NCBI GenBank assembly: GCA_039602395.1
Contig: JBCNJP010000017.1
Coordinates: forward strand, 19,704,870 to 19,768,869
Direction of reading: 5' to 3'
From: Deinandra increscens subsp. villosa
Taxonomy: Eukaryota; Streptophyta; Magnoliopsida; Asterales; Asteraceae
Length of the DNA: 64,000 nt
Shown here one piece after another: positions 32,853 through 43,482 of this stretch (its first letter is position 1; each line of letters begins with the position of its first letter). Both the position numbers and the translations under genes were made by a program. The notes beneath the pieces were generated by a model. The model ran no database searches. It was not told the DNA's origin and saw only the letters and a program-made list of their open reading frames with translations.

Positions 32853-32857
<5 letters not shown>
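32625..32857. mobile_element. TA-flanked inverted-repeat MITE
   Basis: Sits between (TA)n tracts. Left end GTTCATTGTAGACACCCTCA and right end complementary (TGAAGGTGTCTACAATGAAC), about 50 bp of inverted repeat including GTGTAGACAGGTAGACACC. Interior contains palindromic TTTCACATGTGAAA words. Confidence 0.75.
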
Positions 32858-32905
<48 letters not shown>

Positions 32906-32971
32906 AAAATTTATTTTGGGATCTCTGAACTTACAAAATATATGTTATTGATATATTATATATAAATACCT

Positions 32972-33009
<38 letters not shown>

Positions 33010-34075
33010 CGTTATTTCGATAATCGCTCGGGTTTGGCAAACGTGTCATCCTCGACTTGTTTTTGGACTTCATGATCATTCGTTTTCGTCGTTTACATTA
33101 CACTTAGTCGTTTTTAGTCAAACACACCCACTTATATTACCATGCTCGTTAGGTGTTTGGGTAGAACAAGCTGCTATTTGCTATTCTTGTGGTTGCTAAT
33201 TATCTGGATTTGCTGTGCACCCTAAGGTGAGTTACACAACCCTTTACGTTACGTCCGGTTTTGGACGATAACACGCAAACACGTTACACCCGGGTTAGGG
33301 TGATAACACAACAACTCTTATGTATGATTAAAGTAGAAATCCAGTATATATCACATGTTCACGTAAAATGCTTTATTTTTCAAGTCCTTACTTATCGAAC
33401 CGTTAATAGCATATAGCGAGGGGATATTGGGTAGTACTACTGGGGTCTGACAAACCCCACTCAGCAGGCACGAGATGCACCACCCGACTGGCGGTCGGAC
33501 TGAGGACAATGTCAGCCTAACTTACCGTGATCGAGTAGACACGGGGAAGGCAAAACACGTAAGGATTATTCCTACAACTAATTGGTCAGCTTCGGTTGCG
33601 AACGTTTTAGTGACATGAACTTAGGCTCGCTACCTACGATATGGATTGTACTTGTAATATACATAACTGATCTACGAATAAAACTGTTGTATTCGTACTA
33701 CATGTCTATACTAGTTGTAGATATGTACTTATGTGAACTCACCAACCTTTTGGTTGACACTTCCTCTTTAAACATGTTTCTCTCAGGTCGCAGGTGTTCG
33801 AGCATCACGAGTATGCATGCATGAGCCCCCAAAACTCTGTTATGATTTTCTACGCAAGTTACGTTATTTCAAATAACAATGTTTTTATGTAAATACTAAA
33901 TCTTTTGTTTATGCTTCCGCATGTGTAAAACTCTGAATTTGTATTATAATTTAATATAATGATAATCTTTTGATATTTAATGGTTGTTCGGTGTAATTAA
34001 TGGACTGGTATCCTGGTTTGCTCACACCCCACACGGTAAAACTCTGTTAGTGGACATTGGGGGTGTGACATTTAT

Positions 34076-36211
34076 ATTTGGTTTGCGAGCTTTTAGAGCC
34101 TCATAGGGTGTAGTATCCTTCAAAGCTTTTGTAGGAGTCCTATTTAATAGATAAATAGAATGACGAACTCCCTCCCCCCAAAAGGTTTGAGGCATACTAG
34201 TAGCTTTTAACATACTTCTAGTTGCAGAAAGTATGGTTCTATTTCGACGTTCAACTACTCCATTTTGTTGGGGCGTATAAGGAGCAGTTAGTTGTCTAAG
34301 AATTCCATGATCCTTACAATATTGGTTGAATTCATGTGATGTAAATTCTCCACCTCTATCGGTTCTGAAAGCTTTTAGCTTAGTTCTAACCTCAGTTTCA
34401 ACCGTATTTTTGAATTCTTTGAATGTTTCAAAGGCTTGGTCCTTAGATGTTAAGAAGTATGCCCACATATATCTTGTGCAGTCATCCACAAGTAGAAATA
34501 TATATTTCTTTCCAGAACTCGTGGCGGGTGTAATAGGACCACATAAGTCACCATAAACTAGATCTAATGGGGAGTCAGACTTAGTTAAGGTTTTGTTAGG
34601 GAACGGGGATCTAGTATGTTTACCTAGTAAGCAGGCATCACATAATTGAGTTGCATGAGTAATAGAAGGAATCCCGTAGACTAACCCCTTTTGTGACATA
34701 TTCTTGATTGATTCAAAGTTGAGGTGACCTAAGCGAGCATGCCATAGCCATGATTGATCTTCTAAGTTTGATAAGAGACAAGTAGGAGATCCGGTCTTAA
34801 GGTTGATCTTATAAAGTCGGTTCCTTGATCGAGTGACTCTTAGGAGTAGTCTTTTACTTTGATCATAGATATGTAGAAGATCATTTTCCATAATTATCTT
34901 GCAACCGTTTTCGGTCAGTTGACCTAGGCTCAGAATGTTGCTTCTTAGGCTTGGAATATAGTAAACTTGGGGAATGAGTCGTTGGTCCCCAGTTTTGCAA
35001 TTTAGAAGGATTGAGCCTTTTCCTTTGATTTCAACGTATGATCCATCACCAAAACGTACATTCCCGGTAATACTTTCATCAAGTTCAGAGAAGTGAGATC
35101 GTATTCCAGTCATGTGATTACTGGCTCCATTGTCCAGGTACCATAGACTTTCGCCAGTGGTGTTATATTTGTTTGGTTGGATTCGTTCATTTAGAAAGAC
35201 TTTGAGTGGCTTATCCGAGTCTTGAGTGTAAGCCATTAGAAGGGTAGGTTCGACATCCTCTTTGATGAGGTTTGAGGTTTCTTTATTTTGTTTGGGTAAG
35301 TAGCAATCCGAGGCATAATGACCAAGTTTACCACAATTGTAGCATTTGCGTTTGTTTTGGTTTGGTGTGGTTTTGTTTTTATCTAGGGAAGGATTTGGTT
35401 TGTTTAAGTTATTGGTTTTGAAATTTTGATGAGAGTTGTTGCCAAATCGTCCTCCAGGTTTGCCTCTTCCGCGTCCTCGTCCTCGTGAAGCTTGAAATCT
35501 TCCTTTAGATGGTCGTCCACGACCGATGTTACCCTCATGTTGGGTAAGTAGTAATTTATCAGAGGTGTCGGGTTGTTTTGCTTTCTTAGTGCGTACCCTT
35601 TCTTCGAATGTCTTAAGTCTTCCTATGGTTTCATCTAAGGTCATGGAATCTACATCCGAATGTTGTTCTATGGAAGCTACTATGTGTATAAATTTTTCAG
35701 GTACAGAAGTCAAAAGCTTACGTACTAGAGTGGCTTCCTCGAATGTAGAACCTAAGTTTGTGGACCTAGTAGAAATACTAGATAATTTTCCAACAAAATT
35801 ATCTATGGTTTCATCGTCTTTCATTTGTAGCATTTCAAATTCAGATTTGAGAGTTTGAAGACGTGCCTTTTGCACACGTTCAACTCCAACATGTCTAGTC
35901 TTTAAGGCATCCCAAACTTTCTTAGCAGTGGAATGTTTTGCTACTTGCAATACTTGTTCTTCAGGTATTGATTGGAACAAGTATGCCATTGCCATTTTGT
36001 CCTTTTTAGGATCAATTTGTGTTCCCTCGGCGTGTTCAACCAATTCCCATAACCCGTTGGCTTCTAAAATGGTTTTAACTTTAATTGCCCATATTGGATA
36101 ATTGGTTGAATTTAACATAGGGCAATGAAAGTTTAGAAAAGTTGGATTATTTGTAGGAACATTGGCATTGGTATTGGCATTGCGATTGTTGTTCTGATTT
36201 GTGTCGCCCAT
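34076..36211 (-). pseudogene. copia-2 gag, protease and integrase
   Basis: 711 element-encoded codons from ATG at 36209-36211. UBN2-type gag at residues 30-205; Gly/Arg-rich stretch 228-257; zinc knuckle C-Y-N-C..G-H..C at 290-303 (all ligands present); protease D-N-G-A-S-N-H-M at 360-367 (the D-S-G position reads D-N-G); integrase zinc-binding H491, H495, C524, C527; catalytic D555, D618 and E654 (V-V-E-R-R-N-R). The frame is unbroken until the solo LTR at 34070; the last codons before the apparent stop are LTR sequence. Truncated by insertion rather than decayed. Confidence 0.92.
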
Positions 36212-36894
36212 GTTTTAATTCTTTGTTTAAGGCTTATATTTGCTGATTCTAATACCCACAAATTTTTCACCGAAAGTGTACAGAAGATTTAGGTTTGTGC
36301 ACTAAGGCCAAAAATTTCTAAGGTTTAATAAATAAGTGAATCTCAAATTCAAGTGGGGTATATATTGTAGAACCTGGGTCGGATTTTATAAAACCCGTGA
36401 GAAATGCCGCTGAATGGAAATTAGGGCAGAGACTTTCTTCTTTGTTCTTTTGTTTTCGTCCCTGTCCCTTGATTCCCCGTGGAGCCGCTGATCGAAATTA
36501 GGGCAGTGGACTTCTAATTTTTTTTCTCGTCCCTGTCCCTTGATTGCGAACCAGAAAGAAATCAAAGGAATGATTTTCCTTTTTGATGTCTTCAACCAAC
36601 GTGCCTAGGATGCGATTGAAGATTGTGCGATGGCCTTTATTTGGTCACCGATTGTTTGCCGGCGTGAATACGACTTGTGTCGTGTTGTTGATCGTCGAAG
36701 AGGAGGAAGGCGCAGGCGTCCCCGAGACTTCGCTTCGGTCTTCGATTGTTGTTGGCGAGTATGGATTTCCGGTAGGTAAGTTTCTCTGGTTCCAATTCCG
36801 TCTTTAATTGCAGTATTTGCAAATTTTCCGGTGGGATTTTCCGGCGATGTTCTTGAGCGGCGGTTTTGAGCGACGGGTTGATTCCCGATGATCG
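36212..36894 (-). other. copia-2 untranslated leader
   Basis: Sequence between primer-binding site and gag ATG. Short open frames only. Confidence 0.5.
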
Positions 36895-36906
36895 CTCTGA
36901 TACCAA
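36895..36906 (-). promoter_or_regulatory. copia-2 primer-binding site
   Basis: Complement of TGGTATCAGAGC, two bases from the LTR. Confidence 0.85.
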
Positions 36907-36908
36907 TT

Positions 36909-37148
36909 TGATAGGGAATCAAAATGGTAATTGCTCAGGTATAGAATCTTAACAAACGTATTGTCTGATTATAATATCGCGATCATCCTTATTGGATACA
37001 TCGCTGTGTATGTATATATATACAATGAGGGTATGTCGGTTCCAAGTAACCGTCATATACAAATATTACATAATAGACACACTAAATTACATAATGACAT
37101 ATTTAGACCTAAGTTTAACTTTGGGATATTGACGGGATTAACCCAACA
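36909..37148 (-). repeat. copia-2 5' LTR
   Basis: 240 bp, TG..CA ends; followed by the CAAAA duplication. Confidence 0.9.
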
Positions 37149-37153
37149 CAAAA

Positions 37154-37692
37154 TACTCCTCTATGTGGCTACACTTAAGAAACTGCAATGAGTATCAATT
37201 ATGAGCAATGTAAATCGATAGTATACGCAATATGAATGTCGTACCTCCCTGTCAACAATGAAATTGAATAGTGCAAAGGAGTTGCACCATTTCTAAAGTA
37301 TGCATACATATATCAATTAAGAAACACAGTACAAACATACCTTGCCGAAGAAATTAGGGAAACTACCTTGAAGGTGAAGGTTGCATTTCTCAGCCCAGAC
37401 TTGGTGATGATAAATACAGTTTGGGCTATATGAAGAGAGTCATTGAAATTCCACTTTAGGAGTTGTAGCATACAGTTTGTGCGATAATTGAATACTCAAG
37501 ATGAAGGCTAGAATTTTATGTTCAGATGTATGTAGGGGCTGAAAGAATACATATAGGTTTCGACTGGAAATCAGATTGAGAATTATTCTAGATATTTTAC
37601 CAAGGTGGTAATGCAATTCGCAGATCGGGAATTGAAGGGGAAGCAATTTCGTAGATATTAAATATCTATTACTATTATATAATAGCATATTG
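37154..37692. other. Spacer; end is start of repeat copy b
   Basis: No gene seen. The last 28 bp (ATTACTATTATATAATAGCATATTG) are the left part of the 270-bp repeat whose right part resumes at 38409. Confidence 0.5.
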
Positions 37693-38408
37693 TCACAGGC
37701 GGGACTCGAAAAGTTTTTGAGGAGGTCAACAATAATTTTTACGGAGTCACTATTTTTAGATATTTCAGTTTTATATAAACGTACATAAAGAAATTTGGTC
37801 TATTACTTACTAAATAGTTTTAAATGCATTGCGGCACGACACTACGAGTAAAGAAAAATAACCGATTAAAAAAACTCTACATTATTTAATATAAAGAAAT
37901 TATATACCGTAACATTGACAACGATATAATAGCAAAAAAGAAATAGTAAAATCGCTAAAATGAAGAGAAAATAAAAAGTAACGCGTGGAAAAAAATGACA
38001 AAATGTTTGCGTATTAAAAAAGATCCATATTTTATATATTGTAATAATTCATTAAAAAAAGTCTAGGATGAATGTATATGAAAAAGGGTTCTATAATGAA
38101 AGTCATTAAAAAAGTGGAATAATGACTCATTTACTCTCCTCGTTTATAGCACTAAAACTAATAAAAAAAGCTGGAAAAATATAAAAATTGTTGAGCATCA
38201 GATTTGAACTCACACCCCTTCAAAATCCAACAAATAATCTTACCACTAGACTAGTTGCTGACTTTATTTCATTTACACAAACTAAGTATTTATTAACACC
38301 TCATCACAAAAATAATTTTTATCTAAAAAACCGTTTACATAATATCACTTAGTGTACGAGGTTGAGGGGGTCAACGGGGACCCCTGGGCCTATTAGAGGT
38401 CCGCCCTT
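37693..38408 (-). mobile_element. hAT-like element 1 with tRNA-like insert (716 bp)
   Basis: Perfect 8-bp duplication GCATATTG (37685-37692, 38409-38416), with an empty version of the site at 26030. Ends CACAGGCGGGAC and inverse of AAGGGCGGACC are degenerate relative to element 2. Its reverse complement aligns with element 2 for hundreds of bases (AGGCCCAGGGGTCCCCGT, CCCTCAACCTCGTAC, GTTAATAAATACTTA). A minus-strand A box TAGTCTAGTGG (38243-38253) and B box GAGTTCAAATCT (38200-38211) are spaced as in a tRNA. No transposase frame, so non-autonomous. Confidence 0.8.
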
Positions 38409-38670
38409 GCATATTGCTCAAAGGGTATTTTCATCATACAAAAGTGCTTAATTTTAAGACGCGTACAACTAAATAAGCTACATGTACGAGTTCATAAAGC
38501 ATAAAGTAGCAAAGTTTGCTCATATCCCACGTTGATTTTTAGATAAACTTTTAAAGTTCTACATCTCTATAAAATAAGAGAAATAAGATTTTATTCACCA
38601 AAATCTCAAACCTACATATTGGCTTGTGAAATGATATGGATTGGTTCATCGCATATTGAATATAGGATGA
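38409..38670. repeat. 270-bp repeat, copy b (right part)
   Basis: Diverged copy of 26030-26290, separated from its left end by hAT-like element 1. Confidence 0.75.
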
Positions 38671-38749
38671 AAATCTTATCAAGTCTTTCCCTCTAAAATG
38701 GTTGAGTCTTTTTAGCTTAACCAGACTTTTTAATTTAATCACAAGTCTG

Positions 38750-39487
38750 ACAGGGGCGGACCCTTATTAGGCCCAGGGGTCCCCGTGGACCCCCTCAACC
38801 TCGTACGCAAAGTGAAAAATTATGTGTACGGTTTTTTATAAAAAAAAGTTTGCGAAGAGGAGTTAATAAATACTTAATTTGTGAAAATAAAACAAAGCAA
38901 GCAACTAGCCTAGCGGTAAGATCCCTTGTTTGATTTTTAAGGGGTGCAAGTTCAAATCTTGTCCTTAACATTTTTTTGCCCAGCTTTCCTTATTAATTTT
39001 AGTGCTATAAATGAGGAGAGTAAATGATGGTACTTCATTTTCCACTTTTTTTTATTTACTTTCATTATAGACCAATTCTTTTTAAATACATTAATTCTAG
39101 ACCTCTTTTATAATGAAATATTACAATATATAAAACTATAGACTTTTTATAATAGACAAACATTTTGTCATATTATTTTTCTTCACACGTTATTTTTTCT
39201 CTTATCTTCATTTCTAGCCATTTACTATTATTTTTTTACTATTATATCGTTGTCAATGTTATGGTATAAATTTTTTTTTATCAAATCATGTAGAGTTTTT
39301 TTTAATCAGTTATTTTTTTCTTTACTCGTAATGTCGTGTCGTAACGCGCGCCTACATTAAAAACTATTTAGTAAGTAATAGACAAAATTTATTTATGTAC
39401 GTTTATATGAAACTGAAACATCTAAAACTAGTGACTCCGTAAAAAAATTTGTGGACCCCCTCAAACACTTTTCTAGTTCCGCCCCTG
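38750..39487 (+). mobile_element. hAT-like element 2 with tRNA-like insert (738 bp)
   Basis: Terminal CAGGGGCGGA and exact inverse TCCGCCCCTG. Flanks CAAGTCTG (38742-38749) and CAAGTCTC (39488-39495), an 8-bp duplication with one mismatch. Same family as element 1 but in the opposite direction, 340 bp away. No transposase. Confidence 0.82.
38900..38977 (+). repeat. tRNA-like Pol III module inside hAT-like element 2
   Basis: A box TAGCCTAGCGG (38906-38916, full match to TRGYNNANNNG), B box AGTTCAAATCT (38949-38959), then T7 at 38971-38977, a Pol III type stop. The counterpart in element 1 keeps the same spacing. Confidence 0.6.
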
Positions 39488-39660
39488 CAAGTCTCTATTG
39501 GACTTTTGTACACTGGTTATGAATTCAATATTTATAAATATAGTTTTTAAAATAATTAGCTTTACTAGATACAAAAAATGGTAGCGGTGCATAGTTTCTG
39601 GAAAAAATAATTCTAAATTATTGACTTAAAAAACTTAGAATAGTTACGTATATAAGTTTG
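39488..39660. other. AT-rich spacer
   Basis: Nothing recognised. Confidence 0.4.
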
Positions 39661-39664
39661 TTTA

Positions 39665-40110
39665 AGAGATGATGGAATACACCACAGTTCATACATCTAT
39701 GTCTTATTTGAAGTGGGTCGTGAGACAAAGTTCTGATAGGTTTTATATTTGTCCAACTATTAATTTAATCGGTTCAAATTGGTTTTGTAAAGAACTTGAC
39801 CACACATGTGTAGTGTGCTACGCTCCTGCCAGATTATATGTGTTACATTTTTTTTTTTAACAAAATCTATGAATTTTCGTAAGGAAATTTTCAGTTTGAG
39901 AGATGATGGAATATACTCCAGTTCAGACATCATGGCCATATTCAAAGCGGTCGAATGAGACAAAGTTTCTAATAGGTTGGATCATTTTGTTCATTGTTAA
40001 TTTAATCAGTTTTCCAAAGAACTCACACATGTACTATACTCCCGCCAGATTATTGTGTGTTACATTTTTAACAAATCTATGAATCTCCGTATGGTAATCG
40101 TTCATAGATT
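39665..40110. repeat. Diverged tandem duplication (about 235-bp unit)
   Basis: AGAGATGATGGAATA at 39666 and again at 39900; CAGATTAT..GTGTTACATTTTT follows in both, as do GAGACAAAGTT and TTAATTTAATC. Noncoding. Confidence 0.65.
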
Positions 40111-40269
40111 TCCTGTTCTTCAAAGGATGTTAGGTGCTAATTAGTTAAAACTTTTACTTTGTTTTATTTCTTTTTAAAATTATGATTTTCATTTTTAAAC
40201 CAAATATTGAACTGAACCAAGGCTAAAACCGACTAAGTGAAGATCTAATTGGTTAAAACTTTTGCTTTG

Positions 40270-40450
40270 TTTTTTTTTTAATTTAAAATTTTTTATTTTC
40301 GGTTTTAAAACTGCAAACCGAACCGAACCGAGGAAAAAACTAAAAAAACGAAACCGATAAAAACTCTTAGGTTTCCAATATCAAAAACCGAAAGTTTCGG
40401 TTTCGGTTTCAGTTAGTATCAAAAACCAAACTGAACCATACACACCCCTA
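40270..40450. repeat. AACCGAA-rich inverted-repeat remnant
   Basis: AACCGAACCGAACCGAGG on one side and CGAAAGTTTCGGTTTCGG on the other. Such short, degenerate ACCGAA blocks are typical of small plant MITEs. The boundaries are unclear. Confidence 0.45.
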
Positions 40451-40595
40451 GACTTTAATATAATTATAATGTGTCTAAATTTTACGTCTTAGTTTAGTTT
40501 ATTTATTTTTTATTTTGGAGGCTAAATTTTACGTCTTAGTTTAGTTTATTTATTTTTTATTTTGGAGGCAAAAAAGGGTAGCTCGTATCCATAAC
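40451..40595. repeat. Short direct repeat, about 60 bp
   Basis: AAATTTTACGTCTTAGTTTAG..TTTATTTTGGAGGC occurs twice in succession (40477 and 40525), and TTTGGAGGCAAAAGAGGGTAGCTCGTATCCATAA repeats its end again near 40608. Simple tandem duplications. Confidence 0.6.
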
Positions 40596-40924
40596 CTAAA
40601 CCTTTGAATTTGGAGGCAAAAGAGGGTAGCTCGTATCCATAATCCTGCTCTTGATCGAACATGGATCCAAAGTCATAAATATCTTTCCTTCGGGTCTTGT
40701 TGTCATGATCACCTTCTCCCGTTGCACTTCATCAACAATCTTGAAGTACACAATATCAACTTGTGGATACTGCTTCAGCTTCTTCTCAGCAACATTATCA
40801 ACCCCTTTTGAACTCGAACCTGCACCCTCGGAATTGGAGTTATGACAACTGTTGTAATTTTGGCACTCGGCATCATCTTTGGATACATCCTCAATGGTCA
40901 TTTCAGCTGCACCCCTTTCATCAC
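40596..40924 (-). pseudogene. Inverted fragment of Sirevirus-like gag-region ORF
   Basis: The minus-strand translation (101 codons) includes D-A-E-C-Q-N-Y-N-S-C-H-N-S, matching D-A-E-C-Q-K-Y-D-R-C-H-N-S near the end of the ORF at 41310-42149, and Y-P-Q..F-K-I-V matching Y-P-K..F-K-V-I. It is therefore a diverged piece of the same family in head-to-head orientation. Confidence 0.65.
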
Positions 40925-41309
40925 CTACAGGTTCAGTGGAATCTAGTTTACGACTCGGGGGTGTTTACGATCACTGTTTACGATCGGAATCTAGTTTACG
41001 ACCAGAAGTGGGGTTTACGATCGGAAACTAGTTTGCGGCAAAAAGTCACTATTTCACACTTTCACGGAAACGGACATAACTTTTGACTCATTTGGAGTTA
41101 GAAGCTCAAACGTAACACGACGTTCGTGACAACGAGCCCCAGAATTACCCTCGACTAACGTCCAGGGGAGCTCGTTTGGACCCCCAAGTTCCACTCCAAA
41201 GGCCTCCGTTTTCGCGTTTTAAGTTTTTGACACTATTCCTTGAATAGTACTTTTGCCGTTTTTGCCGATTTTTCAAAATTTTCAGAAGCTGCATATCTAA
41301 AGAAAGAAA
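40925..41309 (+). other. Leader of the Sirevirus-like derivative
   Basis: GTTTACGAT or close variants at about 40947, 40960, 40976, 40994 and 41011; then GC-richer sequence to the ATG. No primer-binding site recognised. Confidence 0.5.
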
Positions 41310-42149
41310 ATGAGTTCAGTGGTTGAAGAAAAGAATATGGTTGAGAACAAGGATGCTTTCGCAGCTGAAGTTGACGAAACTAAGATATGCCCCAATCCTA
41401 CTTGTGCTCGATTAATTCCTAGCTTAAGACAACTCTGGAAAAATGCTGAAATCGAACTTTTTGATATGCAATGTTCTAGGAGTTCATTTAAAGGTAGGTG
41501 GGAAAAGAGTGAAGAGAAGGTAACAGCCCAAAAACTAGACATTGAGAAATATCAAAAGCTAGCAACGGAGAAGATTATTTTATATGATCAGGCTAGGATT
41601 GAGATATCTGAGCTGACACAGAAATTAACTGAACTGCAACAAAAGTGTGATGAGCTGCAGGTCAAGTATGATTGCAATCAGGAAAGAAATCAGCGAATGC
41701 TTGATGCAGGAAAGACTTTGTCACATGCTGTTGTGACCGGTCAAGTTGGGAAAGATACATCTGGATTTGGGTCAGAGAAAACTGATAGGTCCTTGGCTGC
41801 AAACAACATTATTCCTCCACCAGTTCCCAGAGACATTATAGGAACACTTCTTAGTGAGGATCAAGTTGAACGAACCAAGTCTGATTATAAAGAAGCTGCT
41901 CCTCCTATTGATAGTGTATTGGTTGGAACTACACCATTGACTCAAGAAGAAATTGATAATGAAGCAAACATGACTTATGGTGAAGGGAGAGTAGAGGATA
42001 TATCAGACAATGATGCTGAGTGCCAGAAATATGACAGGTGTCATAACTCTAAGTCTGATGATGCTGGGATAGAGTTGAAACCATACCCTAAAACTGAAAC
42101 CCCATACTTCAAAGTAATTAACAAAGTTAAAAGGGAAGAAGGTGAATAG
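41310..42149 (+). CDS. Sirevirus-like gag-region ORF fragment (279 aa)
   Basis: An intact frame in a truncated element. The N-terminus has C-P-N-P-T-C (one half of a possible zinc site). Residues about 65-130 have dense Lys/Glu/Leu/Gln heptads (E-K-S-E-E-K-V, E-L-T-Q-K-L-T-E-L-Q-Q-K-C-D-E-L-Q), a strong coiled-coil candidate. Coiled coils are known in Sirevirus gag proteins. The C-terminal third is acidic and low in complexity, ending K-R-E-E-G-E. No nucleocapsid zinc knuckle or enzyme domain is seen. Whether it is translated is unknown; it may be a remnant kept open by chance. Confidence 0.5.
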   Translation: MSSVVEEKNMVENKDAFAAEVDETKICPNPTCARLIPSLRQLWKNAEIELFDMQCSRSSFKGRWEKSEEKVTAQKLDIEKYQKLATEKIILYDQARIEISELTQKLTELQQKCDELQVKYDCNQERNQRMLDAGKTLSHAVVTGQVGKDTSGFGSEKTDRSLAANNIIPPPVPRDIIGTLLSEDQVERTKSDYKEAAPPIDSVLVGTTPLTQEEIDNEANMTYGEGRVEDISDNDAECQKYDRCHNSKSDDAGIELKPYPKTETPYFKVINKVKREEGE

Positions 42150-43017
42150 AGAGGGGATAATAAGTATTATCCGAAGGGAACTCGAGGATGATACTTATTA
42201 TCTAATGAAAAGACTTCCATAATACATAGTATCTGAAGAGAACTTGAAGATAATATGTATTATCTCAGCGGAAGTCCTTAGCTGAGGGGAAGTATTCAGC
42301 TAAGGGGAAGTCTTTAGAGGTCTTGGGTTTAGGGGAAGTTAATTATTATCAACTGGACAGATGATAATTGGGTTTTTACAATGTTAATTACCCTCTTACC
42401 CAAAGACCATTCATCAAATGTCTGGTGGAGTATATTTTTCAAATGTGTGTCAGACGGGTTGATGATAGAAAGATGCTGCTGATGCTGCTGCTACTCAAAG
42501 TTAAAGAACCAGACGGACAAGACTTCCATCTGGAAAAGCAACTGTTCAGGGGAAGTTGTTGGTGTCTTTACAAGTTTTCAAAAGCTTCAAAAGAGCTTCA
42601 AAGAAGATGTTCACATGTTTAGGGGAAGCTGAAGATTTAAAGTCGATCTTTGATGAAGAAAATGATACAGAGAGCAGTCAGAGATCATGAAGTTTGAAGA
42701 TCAACAATCAAGTTCTTCACAGTTAGTGGTTTTCAAAATTTTATCCTCTAATTTTTGGAGATTCAAGACAGTTACCGAAGATTCAGCAAGAACCAGTTCT
42801 TTCAAAAGAAGCAAGTCAATGAGAATCCTCCATCTTATTAACTTGTTCATTTCAAGAAGTTTGAGCTGATGCTGATAAAGAGGAAGTCCCAAGTGCCCGT
42901 CATGAAACCCATTGAAGATTTCTGCGGAAAGAATCTTCATCAACATCTTTTCCAGCCAGTCAAGAAGAAGAATTTCAAAGACTGAAGACATTTAATATCA
43001 CAAGCCTAGGGGAAGAT
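42150..43017 (+). promoter_or_regulatory. Multiple polypurine tracts before LTR
   Basis: AGGGGAAG or close variants at about 42285, 42302, 42330, 42548, 42622 and 43008, the last touching the LTR. Repeated polypurine tracts upstream of the 3' LTR are a known Sirevirus trait. Short open frames here are not supported as genes. Confidence 0.65.
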
Positions 43018-43482
43018 TGTAGAGGCTAGATTATGAGGCTTGTAATATTAAATTAGTTGGGCTGGGCTTAGAAGGTTTCATTAGAATCATAGACTAGTTT
43101 GGTTATTGTATTTAGGCTAATTTATGGTTGGGCTTGGGTTTACTATTGGGTTTATGATCCACAAGGGGCCCAATAGTAAACCCAATGGGGGACTATATAT
43201 ACCCCACTAGACCTCCTCATTTGTCAACCCTTGAGATTACGATTTTAGAGAGAGAAAGCAAGGGAGTTTAAGATCGTAATCTTAAACTAGAGAGAGAGAT
43301 CTGTTTACGATTACAAGATTTGTACCCGACAAGTTCATCTTGTGTGCAAGATCAGGTTTTTATCGTTTATTAATCGTTTTCTTGGTATTCTTCTCATCTC
43401 TTATCTTGAATCAATCAATCACCTGGATTCCGCACTCGTGATTGATAGAATATCGTGAACGGTTGTTATTCCTGGACTAACA
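43018..43482 (+). repeat. Sirevirus-like 3' LTR (465 bp)
   Basis: TGTAGAGGCTAG..CCTGGACTAACA. It has a TATATATA box near 43195 between GGGG and CCCC, GTTTACGATTACAAG near 43301, and the same end region (GGATTCCGCACT..ATCGTG) as the LTR at 3500. Confidence 0.8.

Larger units (their letters stand above)
30791..34070 (+). mobile_element. Solo LTR of a gypsy-type element (3.28 kb)
   Basis: TGTGACAGCTGG..GGGGGTGTGACA, flanked by a perfect TTTAT duplication (30786-30790, 34071-34075) inside the copia-2 integrase region. No gag-pol, primer-binding site or polypurine tract lies inside, so it is a solo LTR left by LTR-LTR recombination. Its last 340 bp match the LTR fragment at 4475-4812. It carries two tRNA-like segments (32042-32285), a TA-flanked MITE and several TA runs. 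Short open frames inside are not convincing genes. Confidence 0.85.
28415..37148 (-). mobile_element. Ty1/copia element copia-2, young, split by a solo LTR
   Basis: LTRs of 240 bp at 28415-28654 and 36909-37148 with TG..CA ends and a perfect target-site duplication CAAAA (28410-28414, 37149-37153). By eye the LTRs differ at one base (CTAGG versus CTAAG). Minus-strand order: leader, gag, protease, integrase, [solo LTR 30791-34070], rest of integrase/linker, reverse transcriptase, RNase H. The two known lesions are the LTR insertion and one in-frame stop near 29565. Confidence 0.92.
40925..43482 (+). mobile_element. Non-autonomous Sirevirus-like element (5' truncated)
   Basis: TTTACGA-rich leader, one gag-like ORF, a region with repeated AGGGGAAG tracts, then a 465-bp 3' LTR. 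No protease, integrase or reverse transcriptase. The 5' LTR is missing; an inverted fragment of the family lies upstream. Confidence 0.7.
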
